A stretch of DNA of 64,000 nt from Sulfurimonas lithotrophica (GTDB lineage: Bacteria > Campylobacterota > Campylobacteria > Campylobacterales > Sulfurimonadaceae), in assembly GCF_009258225.1 (NCBI RefSeq), contig NZ_CP043617.1, forward strand, positions 2,108,001 to 2,172,000, given 5' to 3'. Positions 9,601 through 17,445 of the stretch are shown in pieces. The notes under the pieces are model-generated. The model had not been told where the DNA came from. It saw only the letters and a list, made by a program, of their open reading frames with translations, and did not search any database. The translations under genes and the position numbers were made by a program. Position 1 is the first letter of the stretch; every line of letters begins with the position of its first letter.

Positions 9601-9848
9601 TAGGTATGATTGATTATGACGGAGGTGAGGGAGAATTACCGAGTATGTATCCAGACTATATGGAAGACCCGGCAGCCGTAGTTGATTTTGTATGGATTGA
9701 AAAGCTAGATTTCGGTATGGGTCTAAAAGTAAAATTCGGAAATATTTTGGACAAAGAGACAGTGTGGTTTCAAGGCTCAAAAGATAATGTAACCAACAGA
9801 TTTAAAAAAGGCAGAACATTCAGTGTATCCGCTTCATATAGATACTAG
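6645..9848 (+). CDS. TonB-dependent outer-membrane receptor with N-terminal regulatory-like domains
   Basis: 1067 residues. A signal peptide (IFLISFIFLTTVLNA) is followed by two beta-sandwich regions like the carboxypeptidase regulatory-like domain at about 25-95 and 125-205. The plug domain at about 230-345 contains SSAASALKRVTGVTLIGG, IYVRGLGDRYSN and PASFGGGYVDIRTKD. A 22-strand-type barrel follows and ends in the aromatic terminus FSVSASYRY. The substrate cannot be read from the sequence. Because the operon promoter carries Pho-box-like units and a PhoB-like regulator follows, a phosphorus-containing ligand is a reasonable inference, weaker than the family call. Confidence 0.88.
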   Translation: MQKITKIFLISFIFLTTVLNASENAGSLSISIFKDGKPLQNTQVILDAKDNYVTDADGSLHIFLSVGKHKVEIFGKEGDKNLGYFKRSVEIKRDKDTQITAEFTEDENDEIDIDTPFDTDISINKSTGLAIFSGVLISSDTKKAISNARIFVMGTDVDARSDAEGKFEFEVPSGIKLNISFIHSEHTSKTLKDIVLDKDAKLNKTVSLSPASMELEEFVILAPKVTGSIAMVMAEEKQVNAIVNILGSEQISKKGDSSAASALKRVTGVTLIGGKNIYVRGLGDRYSNIEMNSMPLPSPDPTKRVVPLDIFPAGVISSMKVQKSSTPDIPASFGGGYVDIRTKDKSKDDYMKISFGIKANSNTGKDAPTYEGSDTDIYGFDDGYREIGGGILENSTIVVGERQKSFTTAYFTKEEISAFTQSYVNGRNFNVTNEALPFGGSISVEGAVNYDINDKNKITIFGNYGYVQENQYRLENWYKYEMDKTTNSLYKMPNQYGTTKKSYSDYSHAGIFNIGYNFMDVFRIKYTKLYTHTGTKSTRITDGKLGSNQNDYYTKYYLDWEERTLNTDQISGNFDYAIFDIENNFRFGFENAIAELYQPNNFVYSYLDDGSTENPFLTKQISNHVGTNLESDDELSAFYLKNKFNIEFFSEDDYIDIGFSSSFKERTSKQNKYFLAYRSGAGLTPDTDMTADIETVYNEEVRTDIDYDDRALIIGTLSQPKDYFDAEVDETNFYLSTLLKPTKSIEFLFGGRQVDLTQTIYQYVEDRDNPDFSLRRLVQKVPTVLSINDFYPSASLKYKFNKNNHLDFAYTKTYIMPDLREASDGIYTHPYDVADIMGNPNLVNTDIENFDLKYSHYFSDTENIKTGLFYKDLDKPIEDVMKPSSSLPIYSFDNADNAVLYGIEFDGRKKLSFIYHKLINYFISGNLSYTKSDVTLRKEQESTYTNNHRELQGLSKIVINISLSYERKDRSATLSYNKMGERIRKVGMIDYDGGEGELPSMYPDYMEDPAAVVDFVWIEKLDFGMGLKVKFGNILDKETVWFQGSKDNVTNRFKKGRTFSVSASYRY

Positions 9849-9852
9849 GTCT

Positions 9853-9884
9853 GTAACCTTACTGAAATAATGAAGCTATAAAAT
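9853..9884 (+). promoter_or_regulatory. Pho-box-like promoter of the PhoB-like regulator
   Basis: GTAACCTTACT (9853-9863) and GAAATAATGAA (9864-9874) form two 11-bp units, followed by 4 bp and TAAAAT at 9879-9884. The geometry is identical to the pst promoters, which suggests that the regulator controls its own gene. The second unit is the most degenerate of the set. Confidence 0.55.
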
Positions 9885-9908
9885 ATGATAATTAATAAGG
9901 AATACTAG

Positions 9909-10589
9909 GTGCAGGAACATATTTTAATTGTTGATGACGACAACGATATTTTAGAGCTTTTAGAATATAATCTTAGTAATGCAGGTTATGACGTACTTGG
10001 TTTTTTAAATACCAAACATGTAAGACGTGTATTGCAAGAAGAAGAGATTGATTTGATTATTATGGATAGAAACCTACCCGATATAGAAGGTTCAACCTAT
10101 GTAGAGATGCTAAGGAGTAAAAATATAAACACACCCGTTATATTTTTAAGTGCCAAAGATACACAAGAGGATATAAATGACGGTTTGTTAAAGGGCGGTG
10201 ACGACTATATTACAAAACCTTTTGATATTGAGGAGCTTCAACTTCGCATAAAAGCCGTTTTAAATCGCTACAACATAAACTCCAAAGAGACTCAAAAAGA
10301 TTTAGAATACAAAGATATAAAACTTGATTTGAATTTGCACAAAGCCTTTATTGACAATTATGAAGTTGATTTGACAAAGTTGGAGACTTCTCTTCTTCAT
10401 ATACTAATTGTAAACAAGGGTAAGGTACTAGATAGAGAGTTTTTACTCAAACAAATTTGGAAAGATTCCGATAATATACATCAAAAAACCGTAAACGTAG
10501 CGATAAAACGTTTAAAAGAAAAAATAGACCCTTTTAAAAATAAAGACTATATAAAAACTATACGTGGAGTCGGATATCTTTTAAACTGA
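9909..10589 (+). CDS. PhoB-like OmpR-family response regulator
   Basis: 226 residues, GTG start. The receiver domain (1-120) has the acidic pocket ILIVDDDND, the phospho-acceptor Asp in LIIMDRNLPD, and the conserved Thr/Ser and Lys in FLSAKD and YITKPF. The winged-helix DNA-binding domain (about 130-226) ends NVAIKRLKEKIDPF then IKTIRGVGYLLN. The opening ILELLEYNLSNAGYDV closely resembles PhoB/PhosR-type regulators. No histidine kinase is adjacent, so its sensor must lie elsewhere. The gene sits 60 bases after the TonB receptor with its own Pho-box-like promoter. Assignment as the phosphate regulator rests on this context and is inferred. Confidence 0.85.
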   Translation: MQEHILIVDDDNDILELLEYNLSNAGYDVLGFLNTKHVRRVLQEEEIDLIIMDRNLPDIEGSTYVEMLRSKNINTPVIFLSAKDTQEDINDGLLKGGDDYITKPFDIEELQLRIKAVLNRYNINSKETQKDLEYKDIKLDLNLHKAFIDNYEVDLTKLETSLLHILIVNKGKVLDREFLLKQIWKDSDNIHQKTVNVAIKRLKEKIDPFKNKDYIKTIRGVGYLLN

Positions 10590-10594
10590 TGCAA

Positions 10595-10611
10595 CTCCGC
10601 ATATTGCGGAG
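10595..10611. terminator. Bidirectional hairpin between the regulator and gdhA
   Basis: CTCCGCA and TGCGGAG pair over 7 bp around a TAT loop, just 5 bases after the regulator stop and 19 bases beyond the gdhA stop on the other strand. It is well placed to end both convergent transcripts, although neither side has a long T tract. Confidence 0.6.
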
Positions 10612-10629
10612 AAAGCAAACAAGTGATAA

Positions 10630-11991
<1,362 letters not shown>

Positions 11992-12150
11992 TTAATTTTA
12001 AATTTTTATAAGCAAGGATACTACTATAAATAAAATTAAATTATCTATAATATCTACTAAAAAAGTGAAAACTGATTAATATTTAATCATTTTTTTATTG
12101 ACAAAGCCATTTTTTTTTGATAGAGCCTAAGATATTGTTAATTCCTTTTC

Positions 12151-12193
12151 GTAACCTTTTTGCAACATTTACGTAATAAATAAATCATACTAT
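12151..12193 (+). promoter_or_regulatory. Pho-box-like promoter of the EAL-CBS-GGDEF gene
   Basis: Three 11-bp units, GTAACCTTTTT (12151), GCAACATTTAC (12162) and GTAATAAATAA (12173), are followed by 4 bp and TACTAT at 12188-12193. The -10 ends 7 bases before the ATG at 12200 and no Shine-Dalgarno is present, so transcription would start at or next to the start codon. The rest of the 11983-12199 gap is AT-rich and holds the gdhA promoter region without a clear consensus. Confidence 0.6.
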
Positions 12194-12199
12194 CTCAGC

Positions 12200-14023
12200 A
12201 TGAAAAATGAACTGCCAAAAAGATGGGTTGAAAACTTAGAAGTTTTAGATATAGCATTTCAACCGATATTAAATATACATACAGGTGATATTTTCGGTGT
12301 AGAAGCCTTACTTAGAAACTATCAAGATATAGGATATAAAACTATATTTGACCTTTTTGACGATATATATTTAGAAAATATACTTTACAGTTTTGACATA
12401 GCCCTTAGGGAAAAAGCTATAAAAAAATTTACGAAAATAAAAAACTACAATGCAATAAAACTCTTTTATAACCTTGATAACCGTCTTTTTGAGATGCCAA
12501 ATTTTGAATCTGGAAATACCGCCCAAATCATTAAGAATTACAATATTTTAAAAGAAAACATATGTTTTGAAATATCTGAAAGGCATGAACTAAAGGGTGA
12601 GAGCACAATCGACAAAACACTTCATCACTATAAAGATGAAAGTTTTTCAATCGCTATAGATGACTTCGGTATAGGCTATTCCGGATATAAACTACTCTAC
12701 GATGTAGAACCGGATGTTATTAAAATAGACAGATTTTTTCTCACAAATATCGAAAAAGATGCCAAGAAAAAACTGATGGTAAGAAATATAATCCACCTTG
12801 CCGTTCAGCTTGGAATAAAACTTATCGCAGAAGGCGTTGAAACAAAAGAAGAGCTTTTAACCTGTAGGGACATCGGATGCCATCTTGTTCAAGGATATTT
12901 TGTACAACACCCCACAAAAGAAACTTCCGAAATTTTAGAGACTTATCCACATATTGCAAAACTTGTAAAAAGAAACTCCCGTTCAAACAATGTAAAAGAA
13001 AATATAAAATCAAATCTCGACAAGATAGATTCACTCAAAATAAATACAAATATGAGCGATGTATTTGATTATTTTAAAAAACATCAAAAAGTAACTATAG
13101 TCCCTGTAATCAACTCAAATAAAGAACCCGTAGGGATACTTCTCGAAGAGGAAGTAAAAGATTTGTTATATTCACCCTATGGACGTTCACTTTTACTTAA
13201 TAACGGCTCAAAAAAATCAAAACTAAAAAATTTAATCAAACCATGCGGAAGTACCGATATAAACTCCGACACCTCAACTATAATAGAGCTATTTTCAAAC
13301 GATACGGAATCAAAAGGGATAATTATTACCAAAAATTCCAAGTATTACGGTTTTTTATCTGCAAGATCTATCATCAATATTATGAACGCACAAAATATAC
13401 TGCATGCAAGGGAGCAAAACCCTTTGACTAAACTTCCGGGTAATTCTTTAATAGAGAAGTATATCGATGAAGCTATTCACTCTAAAGAGACATATATAAT
13501 GTGCTATTTTGATTTGGATAACTTTAAAGCATTTAACGATGTTTACGGGTTTAGAAACGGGGACAGGGTTATTCAACTGTTTTCCGATATTTTACGTAAA
13601 AACCTTAACAGCAGTTTTTTTAAAGCTCATATTGGCGGTGATGATTTTTTTGTAGGAGTTAAATGTTCAAACGAAACTACTTATTCTTACTCTTTTGAAT
13701 CAAACTGTAGTTTAGATATAGAAAATTGTTCCGAGGAAAGTAGTTGCGCTAAGATATTGTCCATTGAGCATATTATTCATAAATTTATAAACGATGTAAA
13801 AGAATTTTATACGCCCGATGATAAACTAAACGGTTACATCGTCTCAAAAGACAGAGACGGTGAAGCAAAAAAATTTGATCTTTTAAGTGTAAGTGCCGCT
13901 ATAGTAGAGGTTCATAAAAAATCAAAACAAAGAGATAAAAACCTTCTTGACAATGTATTTAGTGCACAAAAAAAAGTAGCAAAACATTCACCGAAACATT
14001 TTTCGATATCTACACTTTTATAG
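12200..14023 (+). CDS. EAL-CBS-GGDEF cyclic-di-GMP protein
   Basis: 607 residues, cytoplasmic. The EAL phosphodiesterase domain (about 10-250) is catalytically complete by eye: GVEALLRN, LFYNLDN, FEISERHEL, IDDFGIGYSG, VIKIDRF, IAEGVETKEE and VQGYF. A CBS-pair region follows at about 270-395. A C-terminal GGDEF-type domain at about 410-600 has NPLTKLPGN, CYFDLDNFKAFND and the loop GGDDF in place of GGDEF. The intact EAL and altered GGDEF loop suggest that it degrades c-di-GMP, with the GGDEF part sensing or silent. Its promoter has the Pho-box-like geometry and the transcript looks leaderless. Confidence 0.88.
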   Translation: MKNELPKRWVENLEVLDIAFQPILNIHTGDIFGVEALLRNYQDIGYKTIFDLFDDIYLENILYSFDIALREKAIKKFTKIKNYNAIKLFYNLDNRLFEMPNFESGNTAQIIKNYNILKENICFEISERHELKGESTIDKTLHHYKDESFSIAIDDFGIGYSGYKLLYDVEPDVIKIDRFFLTNIEKDAKKKLMVRNIIHLAVQLGIKLIAEGVETKEELLTCRDIGCHLVQGYFVQHPTKETSEILETYPHIAKLVKRNSRSNNVKENIKSNLDKIDSLKINTNMSDVFDYFKKHQKVTIVPVINSNKEPVGILLEEEVKDLLYSPYGRSLLLNNGSKKSKLKNLIKPCGSTDINSDTSTIIELFSNDTESKGIIITKNSKYYGFLSARSIINIMNAQNILHAREQNPLTKLPGNSLIEKYIDEAIHSKETYIMCYFDLDNFKAFNDVYGFRNGDRVIQLFSDILRKNLNSSFFKAHIGGDDFFVGVKCSNETTYSYSFESNCSLDIENCSEESSCAKILSIEHIIHKFINDVKEFYTPDDKLNGYIVSKDRDGEAKKFDLLSVSAAIVEVHKKSKQRDKNLLDNVFSAQKKVAKHSPKHFSISTLL

Positions 14024-14032
14024 TTCCGTTTT

Positions 14033-14075
14033 GTAACCGTTTGGAAACACTTTCGTAATATTTCTCCTATAAGAT
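14033..14075 (+). promoter_or_regulatory. Pho-box-like promoter of the olsF-like gene
   Basis: GTAACCGTTTG (14033), GAAACACTTTC (14044) and GTAATATTTCT (14055) are three phased 11-bp units, followed by CCTA and the -10 candidate TAAGAT at 14070-14075. The array starts only 10 bases after the stop of the EAL-CBS-GGDEF gene, so the two genes have separate but similarly controlled promoters. Confidence 0.65.
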
Positions 14076-14107
14076 TTTAAAATATTAAACTAGCAGGAGA
14101 TTTTAAT

Positions 14108-15817
14108 ATGATAGATATTCAAAAAGAGATACACTCCAAATATCCGAATCTTAAAAATAACAAACTTATAAATGCATCTCTATCAAAGTTTGCAAAAACC
14201 GTTATTCATGAAAAAACAATAAACGATTTTTTAGAAGAACATGAGCATTTAAAAGGGTTTGAGTTCATAGATGCGGTATTGGAATATTTTAATTTTGATT
14301 TTTTAATATCTGATAATGAACTAGAGAACATCCCTACAAGCGGTAGAGTAGTTATTATAGCAAACCATCCGCTAGGCTCACTCGATGCATTTGTACTTTT
14401 AAAACTCATAGGTAGAGTTAGACCTGATGTAAAAATAGTAGCTAATGATTTTTTGGCTGAATTTAAATCGATAGAGTCTCTTTTGATTACTATAAATAAC
14501 TTCAAAAATACTCAAACAAAAGAGTCTATTCACAAAATGTATTCTCATTTAGAAGATGAGGGTGCACTTATTATATTTCCTGCGGGAGAGGTCAGCCGCA
14601 TGACGCCTGTAGGTGTACGCGACGGTAGATGGCAAAAAGGTTTTTTAAAAATAGCTACGCGTACAAACAGCCCTATTTTACCTATATATGTGGGTGCTAA
14701 AAACTCTAAAACATTTTACTCGGTAAGCACGTTAAATAAAAAAATATCCACACTTCTGCTTTCACACGAGATGTTTAAACAACGTAACAAAAGTATAAAA
14801 ATAAATATAGGCGAGCTTATTCCAAGTACAAATATTCATCCGCCTTCGCTGCAAACTGCGGGTGTGATTGAACTTTACAGACAACATATATATCAACTAA
14901 AAAAAGGTCGTTCACTCTTTAAAACGCAAAAAGCCATAGCGCATCCCGAAGATACGAAACAGATAAAAAAAGAGTTAAAAAATGCCGAACTTTTGGGTAG
15001 TACAAAAGACGGTAAAAGTATATATCTTTACTCAAATACGGAAGAGTCTATCATTTTAAAAGAGATAGGCAGACTTCGTGAGGTGGCTTTTAGAAAAGTG
15101 GGTGAAGGGGCAAACGAGAGACGTGATTTAGACAAGTATGATAAGTACTACAAACACATAGTTTTATGGGATGACAACGACTTGGAGATTGTAGGGTCAT
15201 ACCGCATCGGAGAGTGTAAAGAGATTATTCAAAGTTTTGGTATCGACGGACTTTACAATTCTACTTTATTTGAATTCTCAGGGGAGTTTTTAGAGATGCT
15301 TCCTGATGCTATAGAGTTAGGGAGAAGTTTTGTACAACCAAAATATTGGGGCACGCGTGCACTTGATTATCTATGGTACGGGATAGGTGCCTATCTGCAT
15401 AAAAACCCTCAAATAAAATATATGTTCGGACCCGTGAGTTTGAGTGCATCTTACTCGCCAATGAGTAAAGATATTATTTTTAACTTTTTTGATAATTACT
15501 TTGGAGATGATACGAATCTTGTTAAAGCAAAATCTCCGTATAACTTTAAAACCGATAAAACTTTATTAAGAGTTTTAAACAACGAACTTGTCAAAAACGA
15601 CTATAAACAAGATTTTAAAGCCATCAAAAAGTTTCTTAAAAACTTTGACAGTTCAATACCTGTTTTATACAAACAATATGCCGAACTTTGTGAAGATGGC
15701 GGTATAAAATTTTGTGCTTATAATATTGATGAAGATTTTGCGTCTTGTGTTGATAGTTTTATTATTGTAGATATTTCAAAAATAAAAGATTCCCAAAGAC
15801 AAAGATATATAAAGTGA
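14108..15817 (+). CDS. olsF: Two-domain acyltransferase, OlsF-like ornithine-lipid synthase
   Basis: 569 residues. The N-terminal half is a PlsC/LPLAT domain with VIIANHPLGSLDAFVLL (His87 and Asp93, the HX5D spacing of the hemolysin-type subgroup) and the substrate loop IIFPAGEVSRM. The C-terminal half (about 300-480) is an OlsB-type N-acyltransferase fold with RRDLDKYDKYYKHIVLWD, ELGRSFVQPKYWG and FGPVSLSASYSP. This O-acyl/N-acyl domain order is that of the bifunctional ornithine-lipid synthase OlsF. Such lipids lack phosphorus and replace phospholipids under phosphate limitation, which agrees with the Pho-box-like promoter. Another N-acyl amino-acid product is possible, since acceptor specificity is not visible. 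AGGAGA precedes the start. Confidence 0.8.
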   Translation: MIDIQKEIHSKYPNLKNNKLINASLSKFAKTVIHEKTINDFLEEHEHLKGFEFIDAVLEYFNFDFLISDNELENIPTSGRVVIIANHPLGSLDAFVLLKLIGRVRPDVKIVANDFLAEFKSIESLLITINNFKNTQTKESIHKMYSHLEDEGALIIFPAGEVSRMTPVGVRDGRWQKGFLKIATRTNSPILPIYVGAKNSKTFYSVSTLNKKISTLLLSHEMFKQRNKSIKINIGELIPSTNIHPPSLQTAGVIELYRQHIYQLKKGRSLFKTQKAIAHPEDTKQIKKELKNAELLGSTKDGKSIYLYSNTEESIILKEIGRLREVAFRKVGEGANERRDLDKYDKYYKHIVLWDDNDLEIVGSYRIGECKEIIQSFGIDGLYNSTLFEFSGEFLEMLPDAIELGRSFVQPKYWGTRALDYLWYGIGAYLHKNPQIKYMFGPVSLSASYSPMSKDIIFNFFDNYFGDDTNLVKAKSPYNFKTDKTLLRVLNNELVKNDYKQDFKAIKKFLKNFDSSIPVLYKQYAELCEDGGIKFCAYNIDEDFASCVDSFIIVDISKIKDSQRQRYIK

Positions 15818-15891
15818 TGTAATATTGTCACTTTAATGTCATTTAATAATAATCTGATAATATTCGAGCAATTTTTTACCAAGGATTGCTT

Positions 15892-17085
15892 ATGAAAAGA
15901 AGAGATTTTTTTAAATCATCTCTTGTAGCATCGGCTGCACTTATGGGAAGCTCTTTAAGTGCAGGTGTTACACATCAACCTATAGATTCCAGAAAAGTTT
16001 CAAAAATGGCTTTTCCTGAGAAGAAACCTCTTATAACTTATTCTGACAGACCACCTCTTTTAGAATCGCCAAGAAGTACTTTTACTCAGGCTTTAACTCC
16101 AAATGACGAGTTTTTTGTAAGATGGCATCTTCCGGAGATTCCGACATATATCGATCCTGATAAATATACTATCCATATCAACGGTTTAGTAGATAAAGAG
16201 TTACATATATCTCTAAACGATTTAAAAACTAATTTTGAACAAGTTGAAGTAGATGCAGTACTACAATGCGGCGGGAACTCAAGAAGTGCTTTTAATCCGA
16301 TCGCCGGCGGTATTCAATGGGGAAGCGGTGCTATGGGCTGTGCTAGATGGAAAGGTGTTAGACTCTCAGACATCCTAGCTCGTGCAGGACTTAAAAAAGA
16401 AGCAAAATTTATTGGTTTTAACGGTGAAGATAAAGCAGCTTACTATGAAACACCGAACTTTGTACGTGAAATGGAACTTCACGAATTGGACGATCACGTT
16501 ATTTTAGCATATGAGATGAACGGTGAAGACCTGCCTTACCTAAACGGATATCCTTTACGTTTAGTAATTCCGGGTTATTACTCAGACAGCTGGGTAAAAA
16601 TGATTAGTAATATCACAGTTACAGATAAGTATAGATCTCTGTTTTTTATGGATGTAGCTTACCGTGTACCTGATAATGAAACTGAGAGTGAAACTCCTGA
16701 GAACAGATTTAAGCCAACTAAACCTATTACGACTATGAACGTAAAATCGGTTATAGGTTACCCTGAGAACGGTGACAAAGTTTATCATAACTCACACCTA
16801 GTTATACGCGGTGTTGCATGGGATGACGGTCACGGTATTAAAGCTGTTAAAATCTCAACCGATGAGGGTAAAACTTGGGAAGATGCGCTAATCAAAAAAG
16901 CAGGACGTTACGCATTTCAAGCGTTTAGATTTGCTTACAAGCCGACTAAATACGGCAAAGTAAAAATAATGGCTAAAACAATCGATAACTTAGGCAACGA
17001 GCAGCCATTGGCTAAAAACGTACTTTGGAACCACGGCGGATACAAATACAACGGTATCGACGAAGTTACGATAGAAGTGATATAG
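15892..17085 (+). CDS. sorA: Tat-exported molybdopterin sulfite dehydrogenase, catalytic subunit
   Basis: 397 residues. A twin-arginine leader (MKRRDFFKSSLVASAALMG) directs folded export to the periplasm. The sulfite-oxidase Mo-pterin domain contains VDAVLQCGGNSRSAF, with Cys126 as the likely Mo ligand, and PLRLVIPGYYSDSWVKM. A C-terminal Mo-co dimerisation domain follows from about 275. With the small cytochrome gene nine bases downstream it makes a SorAB pair that oxidises sulfite to sulfate. A SoxC role is less likely because no SoxD-size diheme partner or other sox gene is nearby. ATG 15892 is preferred over TTG 15886 because AAGGA lies at the right distance from it. Confidence 0.88.
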   Translation: MKRRDFFKSSLVASAALMGSSLSAGVTHQPIDSRKVSKMAFPEKKPLITYSDRPPLLESPRSTFTQALTPNDEFFVRWHLPEIPTYIDPDKYTIHINGLVDKELHISLNDLKTNFEQVEVDAVLQCGGNSRSAFNPIAGGIQWGSGAMGCARWKGVRLSDILARAGLKKEAKFIGFNGEDKAAYYETPNFVREMELHELDDHVILAYEMNGEDLPYLNGYPLRLVIPGYYSDSWVKMISNITVTDKYRSLFFMDVAYRVPDNETESETPENRFKPTKPITTMNVKSVIGYPENGDKVYHNSHLVIRGVAWDDGHGIKAVKISTDEGKTWEDALIKKAGRYAFQAFRFAYKPTKYGKVKIMAKTIDNLGNEQPLAKNVLWNHGGYKYNGIDEVTIEVI

Positions 17086-17094
17086 GGAGCAAAG

Positions 17095-17415
17095 ATGAAA
17101 AATATTTTAACAAAAACTTTAATAACAGCAACACTTAGTGCAGCTCCACTTCTAGCTCAGGTAAAAGGCGACGTTGCAGTACCTTATATCCCGTATGAAA
17201 TTAAAATGGGTAAGGGTTTTGATGCCGTTCAGGCAAACTGTCTAATGTGTCACTCTTTTGGTTACATCATAAACCAAGGTCCACAGTCTTATGAATTCTG
17301 GGTTAAAAAAACACAGAAGATGATTGTACACTTTAAAGCTCCAATTTCAAAAGAGGATGCTAAAGCTGTAAATGATTATCTATTTGAACACTACGGAAAC
17401 GGTAAACTAAAATAA
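17095..17415 (+). CDS. sorB: Sulfite dehydrogenase cytochrome c subunit
   Basis: 106 residues. A signal peptide (LTKTLITATLSAAPLLA) is followed by a single heme c site, CLMCH at residues 49-53. The small size and position directly after the Mo subunit fit SorB, the electron acceptor of SorA. It is preceded by GGGAGCAAAG as ribosome binding site. A hairpin terminator follows the stop codon, closing a two-gene operon. Confidence 0.85.
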   Translation: MKNILTKTLITATLSAAPLLAQVKGDVAVPYIPYEIKMGKGFDAVQANCLMCHSFGYIINQGPQSYEFWVKKTQKMIVHFKAPISKEDAKAVNDYLFEHYGNGKLK

Positions 17416-17422
17416 TAAAACG

Positions 17423-17445
17423 TCCCCTTAAAAGGGGATATTTTT
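17423..17445 (+). terminator. Rho-independent terminator of sorAB
   Basis: TCCCCTT (17423-17429) pairs with AAGGGGA (17432-17438) and is followed by TATTTTT. It overlaps the end of the convergent BCCT gene and may also serve it. Confidence 0.85.

Noticed and set aside
15827-15859. GTCACTTTAAT and GTCATTTAATA upstream of sorA look like E. coli Pho-box half-sites
   Set aside because: The two units are 11 bp apart, but no -10 hexamer follows at the 4-bp gap seen at the seven other sites, and sulfite oxidation has no evident phosphate link.
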